Below, one piece after another: positions 27,287 through 36,764 of a stretch of DNA of 64,000 bases (positions within the stretch are counted from its first letter, which is position 1; every line of letters begins with the position of its first letter). Source of the DNA: Leptolyngbya boryana PCC 6306. GTDB lineage: Bacteria > Cyanobacteriota > Cyanobacteriia > Leptolyngbyales > Leptolyngbyaceae. The notes below the pieces were generated by a model. That model searched no databases, was not told the origin of the DNA, and was given only the letters and a program-made list of their open reading frames with translations. The position numbers and the translations under genes are program-made. The DNA is taken from contig NZ_KB731324.1 of NCBI RefSeq assembly GCF_000353285.1, positions 576,577-640,576 of the forward strand, in the 5' to 3' direction.

Positions 27287-28339
27287 ATGAACAAAGTTGT
27301 GGTAGGTCTATCCGGTGGGGTGGACAGTTCTGTTGCTGCTGCCACGTTGCACGATCAAGGCTATGACGTGGTGGGGCTGACCCTTTGGTTGATGAAAGGG
27401 AAAGGTCAGTGCTGCTCAGAAGGCATGGTCGATGCTGCAAAACTTTGTGAGGAGTTGGGCATCCCGCATCACATTGTCGATAGTCGGGATGTGTTTCAAG
27501 AAAACATCGTAGATTATCTAGTTGCAGGATATGGCGAAGGCATTACGCCCTTGCCTTGTTCGCAGTGCAATAAAGCCGTGAAATTTACTCCGATGCTGAA
27601 GTATGCGCGGGAAACCTTGGGAATCGAGAAAATCGCCACAGGTCACTATGCGCGAATTCGATTCGATGAAACGACTGGACGATATCAGTTGCTAAGAGCG
27701 ATCGACCGATCCAAAGATCAGTCCTATTTCCTCTACGATCTCGATCAAACCGTCCTGTCTCAAGTGCTGTTCCCCTTGGGTGAGAAGCACAAAACTGAAA
27801 CGCGCCAAATTGCGGCGGGCTTTGGATTGCACACTGCCGATAAGCCAGAAAGTCAAGATCTCTGTCTTGTCGAAGCGAATGGCTCAATGCAGGCATTTCT
27901 CGATAAATACATTGCGCCTCGCCAAGGCGAAATTGTCGATCAATCGGGTAAAGTTCTCGGTCAGCATGAAGGGGTGCATCACTATACGATCGGGCAACGC
28001 AAAGGTTTAGGAATCGCGCACAGTGAACCTCTCTATGTGATCGGGTTGGATGCGGTGATGAATCGTGTGATTGTCGGAGAACGATCGCAGGCGCAAAACC
28101 CTGAATGTAATGTCTCGCGGATTAATTGGGTGTCGATCGCTCAACCAACAGCCCCAATTAAAGCAGAAGTACAAATTCGCTATCGCTCAACCGCGACTCC
28201 TGCAACGGTGATTCCTTTAGAAGGAAACCGCGTGCGAATTGTGTTTGATGAACCGCAATTTAGTATTACACCCGGTCAGGCGGCAGTTTGGTACGACGGT
28301 GAAGTGCTACTTGGCGGTGGAATTATTGAGCGCAGTTGA
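27287..28339 (+). CDS. mnmA: tRNA-specific 2-thiouridylase MnmA
   Basis: About 350 residues from the ATG at 27287. The frame extends back to a TTG at 27215 that overlaps the previous stop, but family proteins start a few residues before the P-loop-like G-L-S-G-G-V-D-S-S, so the internal ATG is preferred. It has the PP-loop ATPase motif, catalytic Cys in P-C-S-Q-C-N, the Y-F-L-Y-x-L block, the C-terminal Cys (Q-D-L-C-L-V) and G-Q-R-K-G-L-G-I. It thiolates U34 of tRNA Lys, Glu and Gln. An MnmC-like methyltransferase in the same pathway lies at 38.3-39.2 kb. The 3' end overlaps the convergent VanX-like gene by 33 bp. Confidence 0.94.
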   Translation: MNKVVVGLSGGVDSSVAAATLHDQGYDVVGLTLWLMKGKGQCCSEGMVDAAKLCEELGIPHHIVDSRDVFQENIVDYLVAGYGEGITPLPCSQCNKAVKFTPMLKYARETLGIEKIATGHYARIRFDETTGRYQLLRAIDRSKDQSYFLYDLDQTVLSQVLFPLGEKHKTETRQIAAGFGLHTADKPESQDLCLVEANGSMQAFLDKYIAPRQGEIVDQSGKVLGQHEGVHHYTIGQRKGLGIAHSEPLYVIGLDAVMNRVIVGERSQAQNPECNVSRINWVSIAQPTAPIKAEVQIRYRSTATPATVIPLEGNRVRIVFDEPQFSITPGQAAVWYDGEVLLGGGIIERS

Positions 28340-28981
28340 AGGAATGGTGCTAAACGGGATATCTCGAATTGCGTAATTCTGCCAGCCTTTTGCGTCAAAG
28401 TGCCACCATTCAGTAGAGAGCGGGATAAACCCCGCTTTCACCATCGCGTCTTCGAGCGTTTGACGATTTTTGAGCACGTTTGCGGGCAGATTTTTATAGC
28501 TGCGAGACGCTCGATCGCTAAAATCATCAAATCCGGTCGGCATTGGTAATTCGTTTCCAGCGCGATCGACGAGCGTAAGATCAACTGCCATCCCCCGATT
28601 ATGGCGCGATCCATAGGCTGGATTTGCCACAAAGCGATCGTCCGGTTTGATCGCCCAAAGTGCTCTTTGAATCGCTAAAGGGCGGTAGCAATCGTATACT
28701 TTTAACCCTAATCCTTGTGCTTCTAAAGCGGTTTGCACTTGGGATAACTGTTGTGCCGCTGCCGCGCGTAAAATACATCGCGCTTCAGGGTAAAGCTTTT
28801 GTTTGACAAAGTTATTTGTTGTTGCGTAGCGAATGTCGAGCGCAATCCGGGGATTAATCGATCGAATGTCAACGAGAACTGTTGGATTGAGTTGAACTGC
28901 TCCAACTGGGTTGTGAAGGAACAGCGCGATCGTCAAAGCGACAACGAACGTAAATAGAAATTGAATTCGAGAAACTTGCAT
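28307..28981 (-). CDS. D-Ala-D-Ala dipeptidase (VanX/M15D family)
   Basis: 224 residues. An N-terminal signal or anchor (~8-28) precedes V-D-I-R, the substrate-binding Y-D-C-Y-R-P segment, the zinc motif [12 protein letters not shown] and E-W-W-H-F-D, where the Glu is the catalytic base and His the third zinc ligand. All expected ligands are present. It hydrolyses D-Ala-D-Ala in the periplasm, here more likely for peptidoglycan turnover than vancomycin resistance since no vanH/vanA genes are present. The last 33 bp overlap mnmA on the opposite strand. Confidence 0.92.
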   Translation of the reverse strand: MQVSRIQFLFTFVVALTIALFLHNPVGAVQLNPTVLVDIRSINPRIALDIRYATTNNFVKQKLYPEARCILRAAAAQQLSQVQTALEAQGLGLKVYDCYRPLAIQRALWAIKPDDRFVANPAYGSRHNRGMAVDLTLVDRAGNELPMPTGFDDFSDRASRSYKNLPANVLKNRQTLEDAMVKAGFIPLSTEWWHFDAKGWQNYAIRDIPFSTIPSTALNNSTAK

Positions 28982-29036
28982 GGCGAGGGCATAACCAACT
29001 AATTGATATGGATTCAGCGATCGTACTCAGAGTTCC

Positions 29037-29693
29037 CTACGGCTGAATGATTTGTTCACACCATTCAAGCACCGGGCAGGTCGCACAGTGAGGGCGTTTT
29101 CCAGTACAAATGTGTTTACCAAATGGAACCAGCAGTTGATTGATCTCGATCCAGTATTGTTTTGGCAACTTTGCTGTCAGCGCGATCGTGGTTTTTTCTG
29201 GCGTTTTAGTTTGCACGTATCCCCAGCGATTCGTAATTCGATGCACATGTGTATCGACGCTGATATAAGGCTGATGACAGGCAATTCCTAGTGCCAGATG
29301 CGCGCATTTCACCCCAATTCCTTTGAACTTGAGTAATACGTCTAAATCGGCTGGAAGTTCCCCCTGGTACTCTGTGAGAATTTGCTGGGCGATCGTATGA
29401 ATCTGCTGGGCTTTTTGCTCTGGGTAGGTACAGTCTTGAATTAAGGTTTGGATTTCTGCGATCGACAATTGTGCGATCGTTTCAGGGGTGCGCGCTCGAT
29501 CAAATAATCGCCGCGAAACGGGTAAACTCACCTCGTCGTAAGTCCGAACAGAAATCAAACAGCTAATCAATTGCTCAAACAACGATTGATAGCCATCTTC
29601 GTAGAGTTCAAACATGGCAGCTTTGGGAAATTCTTGCACTGCCTCACGAATTCGAGCTATGACCTGCTCGATCTCAAACGGTTGTTTCGACAT
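29037..29693 (-). CDS. nth: Endonuclease III-family DNA glycosylase
   Basis: 218 residues with an HhH-GPD fold. The helix-hairpin-helix is F-K-G-I-G-V-K-C-A with the catalytic Lys, followed by V-D-T-H-V-H-R with the catalytic Asp. The C-terminal 4Fe-4S cluster motif is C-x6-C-x2-C-x5-C (G-K-H-I-C ... W-C). It removes oxidised pyrimidines in base-excision repair. The central sequence (L-I-S-C-L-I-S-V-R-T-Y-D) is somewhat divergent from classical Nth, so this may be a second, Nth-like paralogue. It is divergent from ruvC across a 50-bp promoter gap. Confidence 0.85.
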   Translation of the reverse strand: MSKQPFEIEQVIARIREAVQEFPKAAMFELYEDGYQSLFEQLISCLISVRTYDEVSLPVSRRLFDRARTPETIAQLSIAEIQTLIQDCTYPEQKAQQIHTIAQQILTEYQGELPADLDVLLKFKGIGVKCAHLALGIACHQPYISVDTHVHRITNRWGYVQTKTPEKTTIALTAKLPKQYWIEINQLLVPFGKHICTGKRPHCATCPVLEWCEQIIQP

Positions 29694-29743
29694 GTTTTGA
29701 TAGTGCGGGTGTATTATGGAAGCCGATAGTCCATCGAACCATA

Positions 29744-30232
29744 ATGCTCACATTACAAGGCAAAGTTATTTTAGGAATCGACCCTGCGATCGCAACGATC
29801 GGGTATGGTGCAATTCAAGATGATCACGTCATCGATTACGGGGTCATTAAAACAGCCTCGACTTCGCTCATTTACGATCGCTTAAAGCAGATTCACGACG
29901 ACATTCGCGAACTGTGTGAGTTGATCAAACCCGATGCAGTCGCTTTAGAAATGCCGTTTTTTACGCGTGAGACAACCTCTGCAAATAAGGTACTGCGCGC
30001 CTTAGGAGTGATTGAACTTGCTTTGGGAGAATATGGGCTAAATGAGCCAATTTTTTTACATCAATCGCAAGTGAAGGCTTCCGTTGCCAAATATGGCGCA
30101 CAGAAATCAGAGATGCAGCAAGCGGTGATGATGATTTTTGGGTTATCTGAAATTCCTAAGCCAGATGATGCAGCAGATGGCTTAGCGATCGCGTTTGCTG
30201 CCCAATCGGGTGCGCGGGCAAATGTGAAATAG
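29744..30232 (+). CDS. ruvC: Holliday junction endonuclease RuvC
   Basis: 162 residues, normal length. The catalytic acids are visible: Asp in L-G-I-D-P-A, Glu in A-L-E-M-P-F-F and the paired Asp in K-P-D-D-A-A-D-G. It resolves Holliday junctions with RuvAB in recombinational repair. Next to the endonuclease III homologue it forms a repair-gene pair. The start is the first of the plausible codons, and M-L-T-L-Q-G-K-V-I matches RuvC N-termini. Confidence 0.94.
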   Translation: MLTLQGKVILGIDPAIATIGYGAIQDDHVIDYGVIKTASTSLIYDRLKQIHDDIRELCELIKPDAVALEMPFFTRETTSANKVLRALGVIELALGEYGLNEPIFLHQSQVKASVAKYGAQKSEMQQAVMMIFGLSEIPKPDDAADGLAIAFAAQSGARANVK

Positions 30233-30291
30233 CTGCACAAAGGTCGAGGTTTCGATGGTACGCCTTTAGCAAAGTCGCAATTAGACAACGA

Positions 30292-31482
30292 TTATTTGAG
30301 CAACTGCGAAATAATTTTACTAGCAGCTTGCTGAGTTTCTTTGAGTAAGCGCGGATCGACACTTTTATCACTCGGCGAATGGTAGTTTGGGTCTTTGCCT
30401 CGGAAAAAGAACAAGGTTGGAACTGCTTTTGCCTGAAAAGAAGCATGATCACTTCTGCCAAATCGACTCGATCTCACTTCTTCGCGCGTTGATTGCGTCG
30501 CTACCGCGCTTAAGGCTCCTGAACCATCAATCAATAAGCGATCGTTCACGCCAACCATGTCAAAATTGATCATTCCTTTCAAGCTCTTGAGCACCGCCGA
30601 GTCTAGTTGCTCGACAAACGCCTCTGAACCTTTCAGTCCATCTTCTTCGCCGTCAAAGTTGATAAACCAAATTTGCTGCGCTTCAGTAGACTGAGCAAAC
30701 TGACGTGCTAATGCCAAAATCACCGCAGTTCCAGAGGCATTATCATTGGCTCCGGGCGAGTTTTCTACTGAATCAAAATGTCCACCAATGATCAACTTGG
30801 GCTGCCTCACATCCGGCAAATGAGCAATGATATTGCGTCCGACTGCATTCGGGCGAGATTGCACATTCAGTGTTGCTTGTGCTTCAGTCGGTTGGGCGAG
30901 TAAGGGTGCACCATCTTTTCCAGAAATCGCGGCAGCAGGAATTGGAGAAGGTTGCATCAACATGCCGCGAACATTATCAGATTGGTTATTCACAATCACA
31001 ATCCCGATCGCGCCTGCTGCTGCCGCATGATCAATCTTCTGAGCAAATGTCAGCCCTCCACCCCGTCGAACCAGCGCGATCGCGCCTTTGACATTCACGG
31101 TTTGAAAGTCTTCAGATGTTCCATAATTTGGAACTATAACGAGCTTTCCAGAAGGATGACCCGATCGCGATCGCACCATTGCCCAAACTCGAATCGCAGT
31201 TCCATTGACGGTCAAATCAGAGCCGACATCTGCAAATTTCGGATAGCTGAAGGGTTGGATTTCAACTTGATAGCCTGCTTTGCGATACTCATTGACCAAA
31301 AATTCGCTAGCTCGTTCAGCAGCAGGCGATCCTGTGACCCGCGCTCCCATTTTGACTAAAGCTTGTACATCCGCAGTGAGTAAATCCGTTGCAAAATTTG
31401 GACTTCTCAAACTGAGGGAAAGCACGATCGTGAAAATTGCGATCGCAAGATTGAGCAAGGTGCGTCGCGACCTGAAAAGCAT
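30292..31482 (-). CDS. M28-family zinc aminopeptidase, exported
   Basis: About 396 residues from the ATG at 31482; the longer frame to 31608 would add a repeat-derived, non-protein leader. A positively charged N-terminus (M-L-F-R-S-R-R) with a hydrophobic segment (~8-25) gives export or anchoring. A PA-like insert covers about residues 90-195, and the M28 core follows with G-G-H-F-D-S-V, G-A-N-D-N-A-S-G, D-G-E-E-D-G-L-K-G-S-E (catalytic Glu-Glu) and a late His ligand (Y-H-S-P-S-D). It would cleave N-terminal residues of extracytoplasmic peptides. The G-rich repeat copy 3 separates it from the ABC permease. Confidence 0.9.
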   Translation of the reverse strand: MLFRSRRTLLNLAIAIFTIVLSLSLRSPNFATDLLTADVQALVKMGARVTGSPAAERASEFLVNEYRKAGYQVEIQPFSYPKFADVGSDLTVNGTAIRVWAMVRSRSGHPSGKLVIVPNYGTSEDFQTVNVKGAIALVRRGGGLTFAQKIDHAAAAGAIGIVIVNNQSDNVRGMLMQPSPIPAAAISGKDGAPLLAQPTEAQATLNVQSRPNAVGRNIIAHLPDVRQPKLIIGGHFDSVENSPGANDNASGTAVILALARQFAQSTEAQQIWFINFDGEEDGLKGSEAFVEQLDSAVLKSLKGMINFDMVGVNDRLLIDGSGALSAVATQSTREEVRSSRFGRSDHASFQAKAVPTLFFFRGKDPNYHSPSDKSVDPRLLKETQQAASKIISQLLK

Positions 31483-31500
31483 AGATACCTTATGAAGTTT

Positions 31501-31567
31501 GCGGAGTGGAGAGTGGGGGGATGGGGAGAAATAAATCAGACTCAGATTGCTGCTCCCTATCTCCCCA
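31501..31567. repeat. G-rich/C-rich imperfect inverted repeat, copy 3
   Basis: A GTGGGGGGATGGGGAG arm (31513-31528) and a CTCCCTATCTCCCC arm (31553-31566) lie between the ABC permease stop and the M28 peptidase start. The copy sits inside the unlikely upstream extension of the peptidase frame. Confidence 0.6.
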
Positions 31568-31573
31568 GCAGAG

Positions 31574-33238
31574 CTATTGCGCTGAACCACTGGGTTGCAG
31601 TCTAGCAAATCGATCTTTCATTTCAGAAGCACCAATTTGACGAACTTGGCGAGCAATCAGTGCATTAATTCCAGCAATGAAACTGAGTTGACCTAGCAGC
31701 GCGCTCAAAACTGCGAGGGGAGATACAACCTCGGGAGATACACTCCAAAGAAAAGGCGATGTGAGGAGCACAATGTCTCTAAGCGGGATCGAAATTAATC
31801 CTCTAGAAGAGAGGAGCGCAGCGAATGCAGGCGGAATCAAGAGCAAGATGGTAATCAACGCGATCGCAATAAAATTCCGTTTGGACGTTTTCTGAATGAC
31901 CAGCCATTGCATGATTGCAGCATAAAGTGCAAGCGTTGTGAGGCTAATCAAGACCAAAAGTGCATTGGGTTGTGTGCCATTCCAGATTCGATCAGTTCCA
32001 AATGTGGAGATGCCAAGCCAAAGAATTCCAGCGATCGCTAAATTCACCATCATTGCAAGTCCGGCTGGGCTGTGGTCATGAAACAACAGATCTTTCAAAA
32101 GTGACGATCGCGGCGATTGAGTGTGACGGTATCGCGCCCAATCCATGACCGTCTGACGTTGGGGGGAGAGAATTGCAGCCAAAGGTAGAAAAATCAGCAG
32201 ATTCAGGACAATTGGGAGCAAGACGGTTCCGAATGCTTGGGGTGCATCAGTGCCCTTACTCACATACGTTTGAAAGCTCAGACCTAGCACTAAGCTTTGC
32301 AGATAAAAGACTAATCCATAGCTTTGACGCTTGTGCAAAATTGTGGTGCTAGGTTGATGGAAACATCGCGCTAAGCCTTGCCACACCCATCCATTGAGAA
32401 TCGCAATATTCAAAAGCGTAAACAGATGTGCGATCGCTGTATTGTTGCTAATTGGTAAGCTAAACCAAAACCAACTTGAATCAGGAGAAGTGATATATAA
32501 AATTGGCGCTGTTAGTAAGGTTTTCCAGACCGTTTCTGAATTCCACATGATGTATCCTGGAACAAAAATAGCTCCAACCATCAACACATAGAAGACGGTC
32601 ACACCTAGCGCCTGAGCAGATCGCTTGAGAGTCGATTTACTAAAAAAGCCAAAGAGCAAAGTAAAGCTAAAAATCAGATATGAGCCTGCTGCTAGCATCA
32701 TGTAGAAACTGGGCAAAAAGCTGAGATTTCCCGCTCTTGAGGTGACAAAAATATGTAAAGGCAGCAGAGATGCGATCGCACAATACACCAAAATCGGAAC
32801 ACCCAAGATTTTACCGAGTAAAATGCTTGATGCCGATCGTGGACTTAATCGAACAAAATCAAGCGTGCCTTGACGTTCCTCATTTTGCAAATCGCTGAGT
32901 AAAAAATACGTTCCTGAAAGCATTAAGACAAAGGGAATACAGGTATGCAACGCTTGTGCAAAGTGCTGCCACCACAGCATCCAATCAATCGCGAAAGTCT
33001 TGGCAGAAACATTCTCGGTGCAACCTTGAATAAACTCACCGCCGACCATGTGCCCACAGTAGGGATTATATTGATAGGCTTCTGGGGTTGGAAGTTGACC
33101 ATAAAACCAGAGAAAGACGAGCACTTGAGCCACGATCGAGAGTGCGCCCACGATTAGAATATTGCGCCAAGTGAGCCGCCCTTTCAGTTCTCGTAAAAGT
33201 TGGGGGTTGAGATTACCAATTTGATCCAGCATAGTCAT
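31574..33238 (-). CDS. ABC-2-type transporter permease
   Basis: 554 residues with about 12 predicted membrane helices. It begins N-P-Q-L-L-R-E-L-K-G-R-L-T-W-R-N, a typical cytoplasmic start for ABC-2 permeases, and a large loop around residues 60-95 precedes H-T-C-I-P-F-V-L-M-L-S-G-T-Y-F-L-L. The Asn-Glu-Glu-Arg-Gln-G-T-L-D-F-V-R-L-S-P-R-S motif is the coupling region common to this family. It is translationally coupled to the ATPase gene, overlapping its stop by 4 bp. Together they form an exporter; the substrate is unknown. Confidence 0.88.
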   Translation of the reverse strand: MTMLDQIGNLNPQLLRELKGRLTWRNILIVGALSIVAQVLVFLWFYGQLPTPEAYQYNPYCGHMVGGEFIQGCTENVSAKTFAIDWMLWWQHFAQALHTCIPFVLMLSGTYFLLSDLQNEERQGTLDFVRLSPRSASSILLGKILGVPILVYCAIASLLPLHIFVTSRAGNLSFLPSFYMMLAAGSYLIFSFTLLFGFFSKSTLKRSAQALGVTVFYVLMVGAIFVPGYIMWNSETVWKTLLTAPILYITSPDSSWFWFSLPISNNTAIAHLFTLLNIAILNGWVWQGLARCFHQPSTTILHKRQSYGLVFYLQSLVLGLSFQTYVSKGTDAPQAFGTVLLPIVLNLLIFLPLAAILSPQRQTVMDWARYRHTQSPRSSLLKDLLFHDHSPAGLAMMVNLAIAGILWLGISTFGTDRIWNGTQPNALLVLISLTTLALYAAIMQWLVIQKTSKRNFIAIALITILLLIPPAFAALLSSRGLISIPLRDIVLLTSPFLWSVSPEVVSPLAVLSALLGQLSFIAGINALIARQVRQIGASEMKDRFARLQPSGSAQ

Positions 33239-34206
33239 GATGCCTGTTGATGTCCAAGTTTGAGAAAAATCGTTTCGAGGTCTTCCTGTGTGCAGTGAAA
33301 CTCGGTCAGCGGAATTCCGGCTTGAATCAGAGATCGTAGTAAGTCAGCACTATCCTCCTGATTTCCAGAAAACGCGACTTTGAGTTGAGTCTCTGAGACA
33401 GGTTCAACAGATTGAATGAAGGGTGAATGTTTAAGTTCTCGTGTGAGATCATCTAATGATCCTAAAGTTGAGAGCAGAATTTGCTGCTGACTCAGACGAG
33501 CATATAAATCTTGAAGCGATGCACTCTCCACAAGATAACCTAATTCCATCATGCCGATCGACGTACACAGTTCTGCTAGATCGCTCAACACATGTGAAGA
33601 AATCAGAATTGTCATGCCTGCGGATTGTAAGGTTTTAATAATTTCTCGAAACTGCATTCGAGCGATGGGATCAAGCCCTGAAACTGGCTCATCCAGAAGT
33701 AAAATCATCGGCTCATGCAAGACGGTTCGCGCCAAGCCTAAGCGCTGTTTCATCCCCCGTGAGAGCGTTGAGATCGGAGCCTTGTGCTTGTGAGTCAGTT
33801 GAACGAGTTCGAGCACTTCGTAGAGTCTTCGGGAGCGTCGCGGTTCACGCAGTCGATATAGCCGTGCAAAATAATCTAAATAATCCCAGACATTCAGGTC
33901 GTCATAGAGCGGAAAGTCGTCGGGAAGATAACCGAGATAGCGCTTAATCTCAGCAGTGTTATGGCGATCGTAGCGCTGACCGTTGAAATGAATTTCGCCG
34001 ATCGTGGGTTCTTCGATCAGCGCCAGCATCCGAATTAAGGTGGTCTTTCCGGCTCCGTTCGGTCCGATTAATCCGTAGACATCGCCGCTCGCAATGTCGA
34101 GATGGACATCACTCACGACGGGACGACGATCGAATCGTTTCGTTAAAGATTGTGTAGAAATTGCCAGCGATCGCTGAATCGGCGCAGAGAGTTGCGGACT
34201 TGCCAT
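33235..34206 (-). CDS. ABC transporter ATP-binding protein
   Basis: 323 residues. Walker A is G-P-N-G-A-G-K-T-T-L, the Q-loop is Y-L-P-D-D-F, the signature is L-S-R-G-M-K-Q-R (Arg in place of the second Gly), Walker B is M-I-L-L-L-D-E-P, followed by the D-loop S-G-L-D-P and the H-loop S-S-H-V-L. The C-terminal ~90 residues form the accessory domain usual in CcmA/NatA-type ABC-2 exporters. It is the upstream gene of a two-gene exporter operon. The N-terminal 18 residues precede the first strand and are plausible. Confidence 0.93.
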   Translation of the reverse strand: MASPQLSAPIQRSLAISTQSLTKRFDRRPVVSDVHLDIASGDVYGLIGPNGAGKTTLIRMLALIEEPTIGEIHFNGQRYDRHNTAEIKRYLGYLPDDFPLYDDLNVWDYLDYFARLYRLREPRRSRRLYEVLELVQLTHKHKAPISTLSRGMKQRLGLARTVLHEPMILLLDEPVSGLDPIARMQFREIIKTLQSAGMTILISSHVLSDLAELCTSIGMMELGYLVESASLQDLYARLSQQQILLSTLGSLDDLTRELKHSPFIQSVEPVSETQLKVAFSGNQEDSADLLRSLIQAGIPLTEFHCTQEDLETIFLKLGHQQAS

Positions 34207-34270
34207 ACGTCAACGTAAGTCATTTGAACGATAGCTTAACCTCAGAATTTTCAGATGCGGAATTTCTTTA

Positions 34271-34301
34271 CAAAAAACGGGAGCATAATTATGCTCCCGT
34301 T
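34271..34301 (-). terminator. Terminator of the small secreted protein gene
   Basis: A 26-bp perfect palindrome (34276-34301) is followed on the minus strand by a T6 tract and lies 24 bp beyond the stop of the gene at 34325-34663. Confidence 0.88.
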
Positions 34302-34324
34302 AATTTTAAATCAGAAGAATTTGT

Positions 34325-34663
34325 CTATTTGCTAATAAATTCTTTAACACAACCCTGAACAATCATATCCATCTCCGCAGGTGCAGGTTTGCCAGCGCCT
34401 AAATCCGCATCAATTTTCGCAAACTGCTCAAAGGTATACTGTTCTTGAAGGGCGTCGATGCTGCAAGCGCAAATTTGTTGCATAACTTCAGCCGGAATTC
34501 CTTTGCTGCTGCCTTGTTCAGTACAAGTGCTCGTGAAAGCTGCGACTGTTTCAGCCGGATAAGCCGTTGCATTTTCCGCGTTTGCCTTGTGCATCGGTGC
34601 AAATGATGCGGTCATCAAACCTAGAGCAATCACGAAGCGAGAGAGAGATTGGGAAGCGCGCAT
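34325..34663 (-). CDS. Small exported hypothetical protein
   Basis: 112 residues. A signal peptide (~1-29, ending A-N-A) precedes a short helical domain with Cys at T-C-T-E, Q-I-C-A-C-S and G-C-V-K, four cysteines that could form two disulfides. No named family is recognised; the short layout with conserved cysteines is common among cyanobacterial periplasmic proteins. It is a single gene with a strong terminator. Confidence 0.7.
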   Translation of the reverse strand: MRASQSLSRFVIALGLMTASFAPMHKANAENATAYPAETVAAFTSTCTEQGSSKGIPAEVMQQICACSIDALQEQYTFEQFAKIDADLGAGKPAPAEMDMIVQGCVKEFISK

Positions 34664-34895
34664 AGTTTTGAGATTGAGTAAAGATATTTCCGCATCGTCA
34701 ATGCGGTGACCTTAAGATTCCCAAATCGCAAATGCGGTGACCTTGAGACTCTCGATATTCCAGCAGAAGCTTAATAAATCGCTTGCCTGTATGAACTTTT
34801 GATAGAGTTTTTGGGGTGCGAATCGGCGGCTGAGGCTTACTCCACGATCGCGTGAATATGCCAAGATGAAGACAGTGTTTACCAGAGTTTGCCGG

Positions 34896-35297
34896 ATGTC
34901 TTTGACTGAGTTTGATGCGACGCTACAACGCTTGGGACAAGTCCGTTTCGCGCTCTTACGGCTGCATAAAGCCCTATTGGATGGAGAGCGGATGGGCTAT
35001 GAGCAAGAACATGGACGAGTCACGAATACTGAGTTTTTTCGCTTAGTGCTGGAAGACCAGCGGTTTGCTTGGTTACGACCGATTTCGCAGTTCATTGTGC
35101 AGATTGATGAAGCGTTGGATGCGAAAGAACCGATCACGATGGAGCAAGCAAGCGAATTGTTAGCGCAGACAAAACAGCTTCTTCGTCCCGCTGTAACGGG
35201 ATCGAACCTTGAGCAGAAGTATGACCAAGCGATTCAACGTGATCCCGATATTGCATTTCTACATGCAGAAATGATGAATATGTTGGTCGGTAACTAA
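34896..35297 (+). CDS. Conserved hypothetical helical protein
   Basis: 133 residues from the ATG at 34896; an in-frame ATG at 34866 adds ten unlikely residues. It is all-helical, with motifs L-G-Q-V-R-F-A-L-L-R-L-H-K-A-L-L-D-x-E-R, E-Q-E-H-G-R-V and F-A-W-L-R-P-I-S-Q-F-I-V-Q-I-D-E. It has no membrane segment or signal. It sits 79 bp upstream of the RecQ gene in the same direction. I know no family function. Confidence 0.65.
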   Translation: MSLTEFDATLQRLGQVRFALLRLHKALLDGERMGYEQEHGRVTNTEFFRLVLEDQRFAWLRPISQFIVQIDEALDAKEPITMEQASELLAQTKQLLRPAVTGSNLEQKYDQAIQRDPDIAFLHAEMMNMLVGN

Positions 35298-35375
35298 TGC
35301 TACTTTTGTCTTAGCGATCGTGTAGCTGAAGCTGGGTAAACTGAGTCGCCTTCTCAGTTCTTGCCTCAGTTATCT

Positions 35376-36764
35376 ATGCTTTTACACGATCGCTTAAAAC
35401 AGTTCTGGGGCTATTCTGAATTTCGTCCGCCTCAAGGTGAGATTGTTCAAACAATCTTGAATAATCAAGATGCGATGATTGTTCTCCCGACAGGCGGGGG
35501 TAAATCTCTATGTTTTCAACTGCCAGCAGTGATGCGATCTGGATTAACGATCGTGGTATCTCCTCTCGTCGCTTTAATGGAGAATCAAGTTCAAGATTTG
35601 CAACAGCGCCGAATTCCAGCCGCATTGATACATAGTGAACTTCCAGCCGCAGAGCGTAAGCGGATTTTGAGCACGATCGCACGTTACCGTTTGCTTTATC
35701 TTTCTCCTGAAACGTTACTCAGCGCATCTGTTTGGCAACGATTGCTCGAAGTTAAAATTAACACGCTAATTGTTGATGAAGCGCATTGTTTAACCCAGTG
35801 GGGTGAGACATTTCGACCCGTTTACTATCGGCTTGGGGCGGTTCGAGCAGCCTTATCACACAATCGCGATCGTATTGCGATCGCAGCTTTCACTGCCACT
35901 GCGAATTCCTTAGCTCAAGCAACGATTGAACGAATTTTACAACTTGAAAAGCCGCAAATCTTCCGGCTCAGTCCGTATCGAGCAAATTTGAATCTGCAAA
36001 TTCAATCGGTTTCGACTCCGCGACAGCGCAGACAGAAATTACTAGCCGTGATCAATTCGCAGATGGGATCGGGTTTAGTTTATGTGCGATCGCGAAGCGA
36101 AAGTGAGGAGCTTGCAGAATGGCTCACACAACAAGGGCATCGAACCGGGGCATATCATGCTGGATTGAAATCCATCGATCGCCGATGCATTGAACAGGAT
36201 TGGATCAGCGATCGCTTAAGGTTCGTCATTTGTACCTGTGCATTTGGCATGGGCATTGACAAAGCTGAAACTCGTTGGGTGGTGCATTATCATGCGCCGT
36301 TTCTGATGAGTGAGTATGTGCAAGAAATTGGGCGGGCAGGGAGAGATGGAAAAAAAGCGACAGCAGTTCTCCTCAAAAGCAGCTGGCTTGATTCAGAGGA
36401 TCGCCAACGTTGGCAATTCTTTGCAACTCAAGAGCAAAATCAAATTCAGAAGGCTCAAACGTTAATTCAAAAGCTTCCGCAGCAGGGCAATGTCGATCAG
36501 GTGTCGAGAGAGTTCAAAGGAGCCGCGATCGCACTTTCTCTGCTTTACAGTGCTCAGCAGTTAGTTTGGACTGATCCATTTCACTATCAAATTCAATCGA
36601 GGCGAAGGCTAGCACAGGCTTCAAGCCTCAATTCTACTCAGTCGATGCAGAACTATCTGAAGACAAAGGACTGTCGATGGCAGTTTATTTTAAGGTCATT
36701 TGGCTTCGAGCAAGATGCTTTGAATTTTACTTGTGGTCACTGCGATCGCTGTCAACAAAATTAA
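35376..36764 (+). CDS. recQ: RecQ-family ATP-dependent DNA helicase, short form
   Basis: 462 residues from the ATG at 35376 (a TTG at 35361 adds five). All superfamily 2 helicase motifs are present: F-R-P-P-Q-G-E-I-V, T-G-G-G-K-S (Walker A), D-E-A-H (motif II), F-T-A-T-A-N (motif III) and Q-E-I-G-R-A-G-R-D-G (motif VI). The zinc-binding subdomain is kept (Cys, then T-C-G-H-C-D-R-C), but the protein ends right there. It therefore lacks the winged-helix and HRDC parts found in ~600-residue RecQ. Its stop overlaps the stop of the convergent nuclease-like gene by 4 bp. Confidence 0.9.
   Translation: MLLHDRLKQFWGYSEFRPPQGEIVQTILNNQDAMIVLPTGGGKSLCFQLPAVMRSGLTIVVSPLVALMENQVQDLQQRRIPAALIHSELPAAERKRILSTIARYRLLYLSPETLLSASVWQRLLEVKINTLIVDEAHCLTQWGETFRPVYYRLGAVRAALSHNRDRIAIAAFTATANSLAQATIERILQLEKPQIFRLSPYRANLNLQIQSVSTPRQRRQKLLAVINSQMGSGLVYVRSRSESEELAEWLTQQGHRTGAYHAGLKSIDRRCIEQDWISDRLRFVICTCAFGMGIDKAETRWVVHYHAPFLMSEYVQEIGRAGRDGKKATAVLLKSSWLDSEDRQRWQFFATQEQNQIQKAQTLIQKLPQQGNVDQVSREFKGAAIALSLLYSAQQLVWTDPFHYQIQSRRRLAQASSLNSTQSMQNYLKTKDCRWQFILRSFGFEQDALNFTCGHCDRCQQN

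Noticed and set aside
28307-28981. Vancomycin-resistance cluster (VanX)
   Set aside because: No vanH, vanA or regulator genes nearby; M15D dipeptidases are common in cyanobacteria for wall turnover.
31483-31608. 42-residue N-terminal extension of the M28 peptidase
   Set aside because: It is mostly the translation of the G-rich repeat copy 3 and the start of the permease 3' end; the ATG at 31482 gives a normal export signal.
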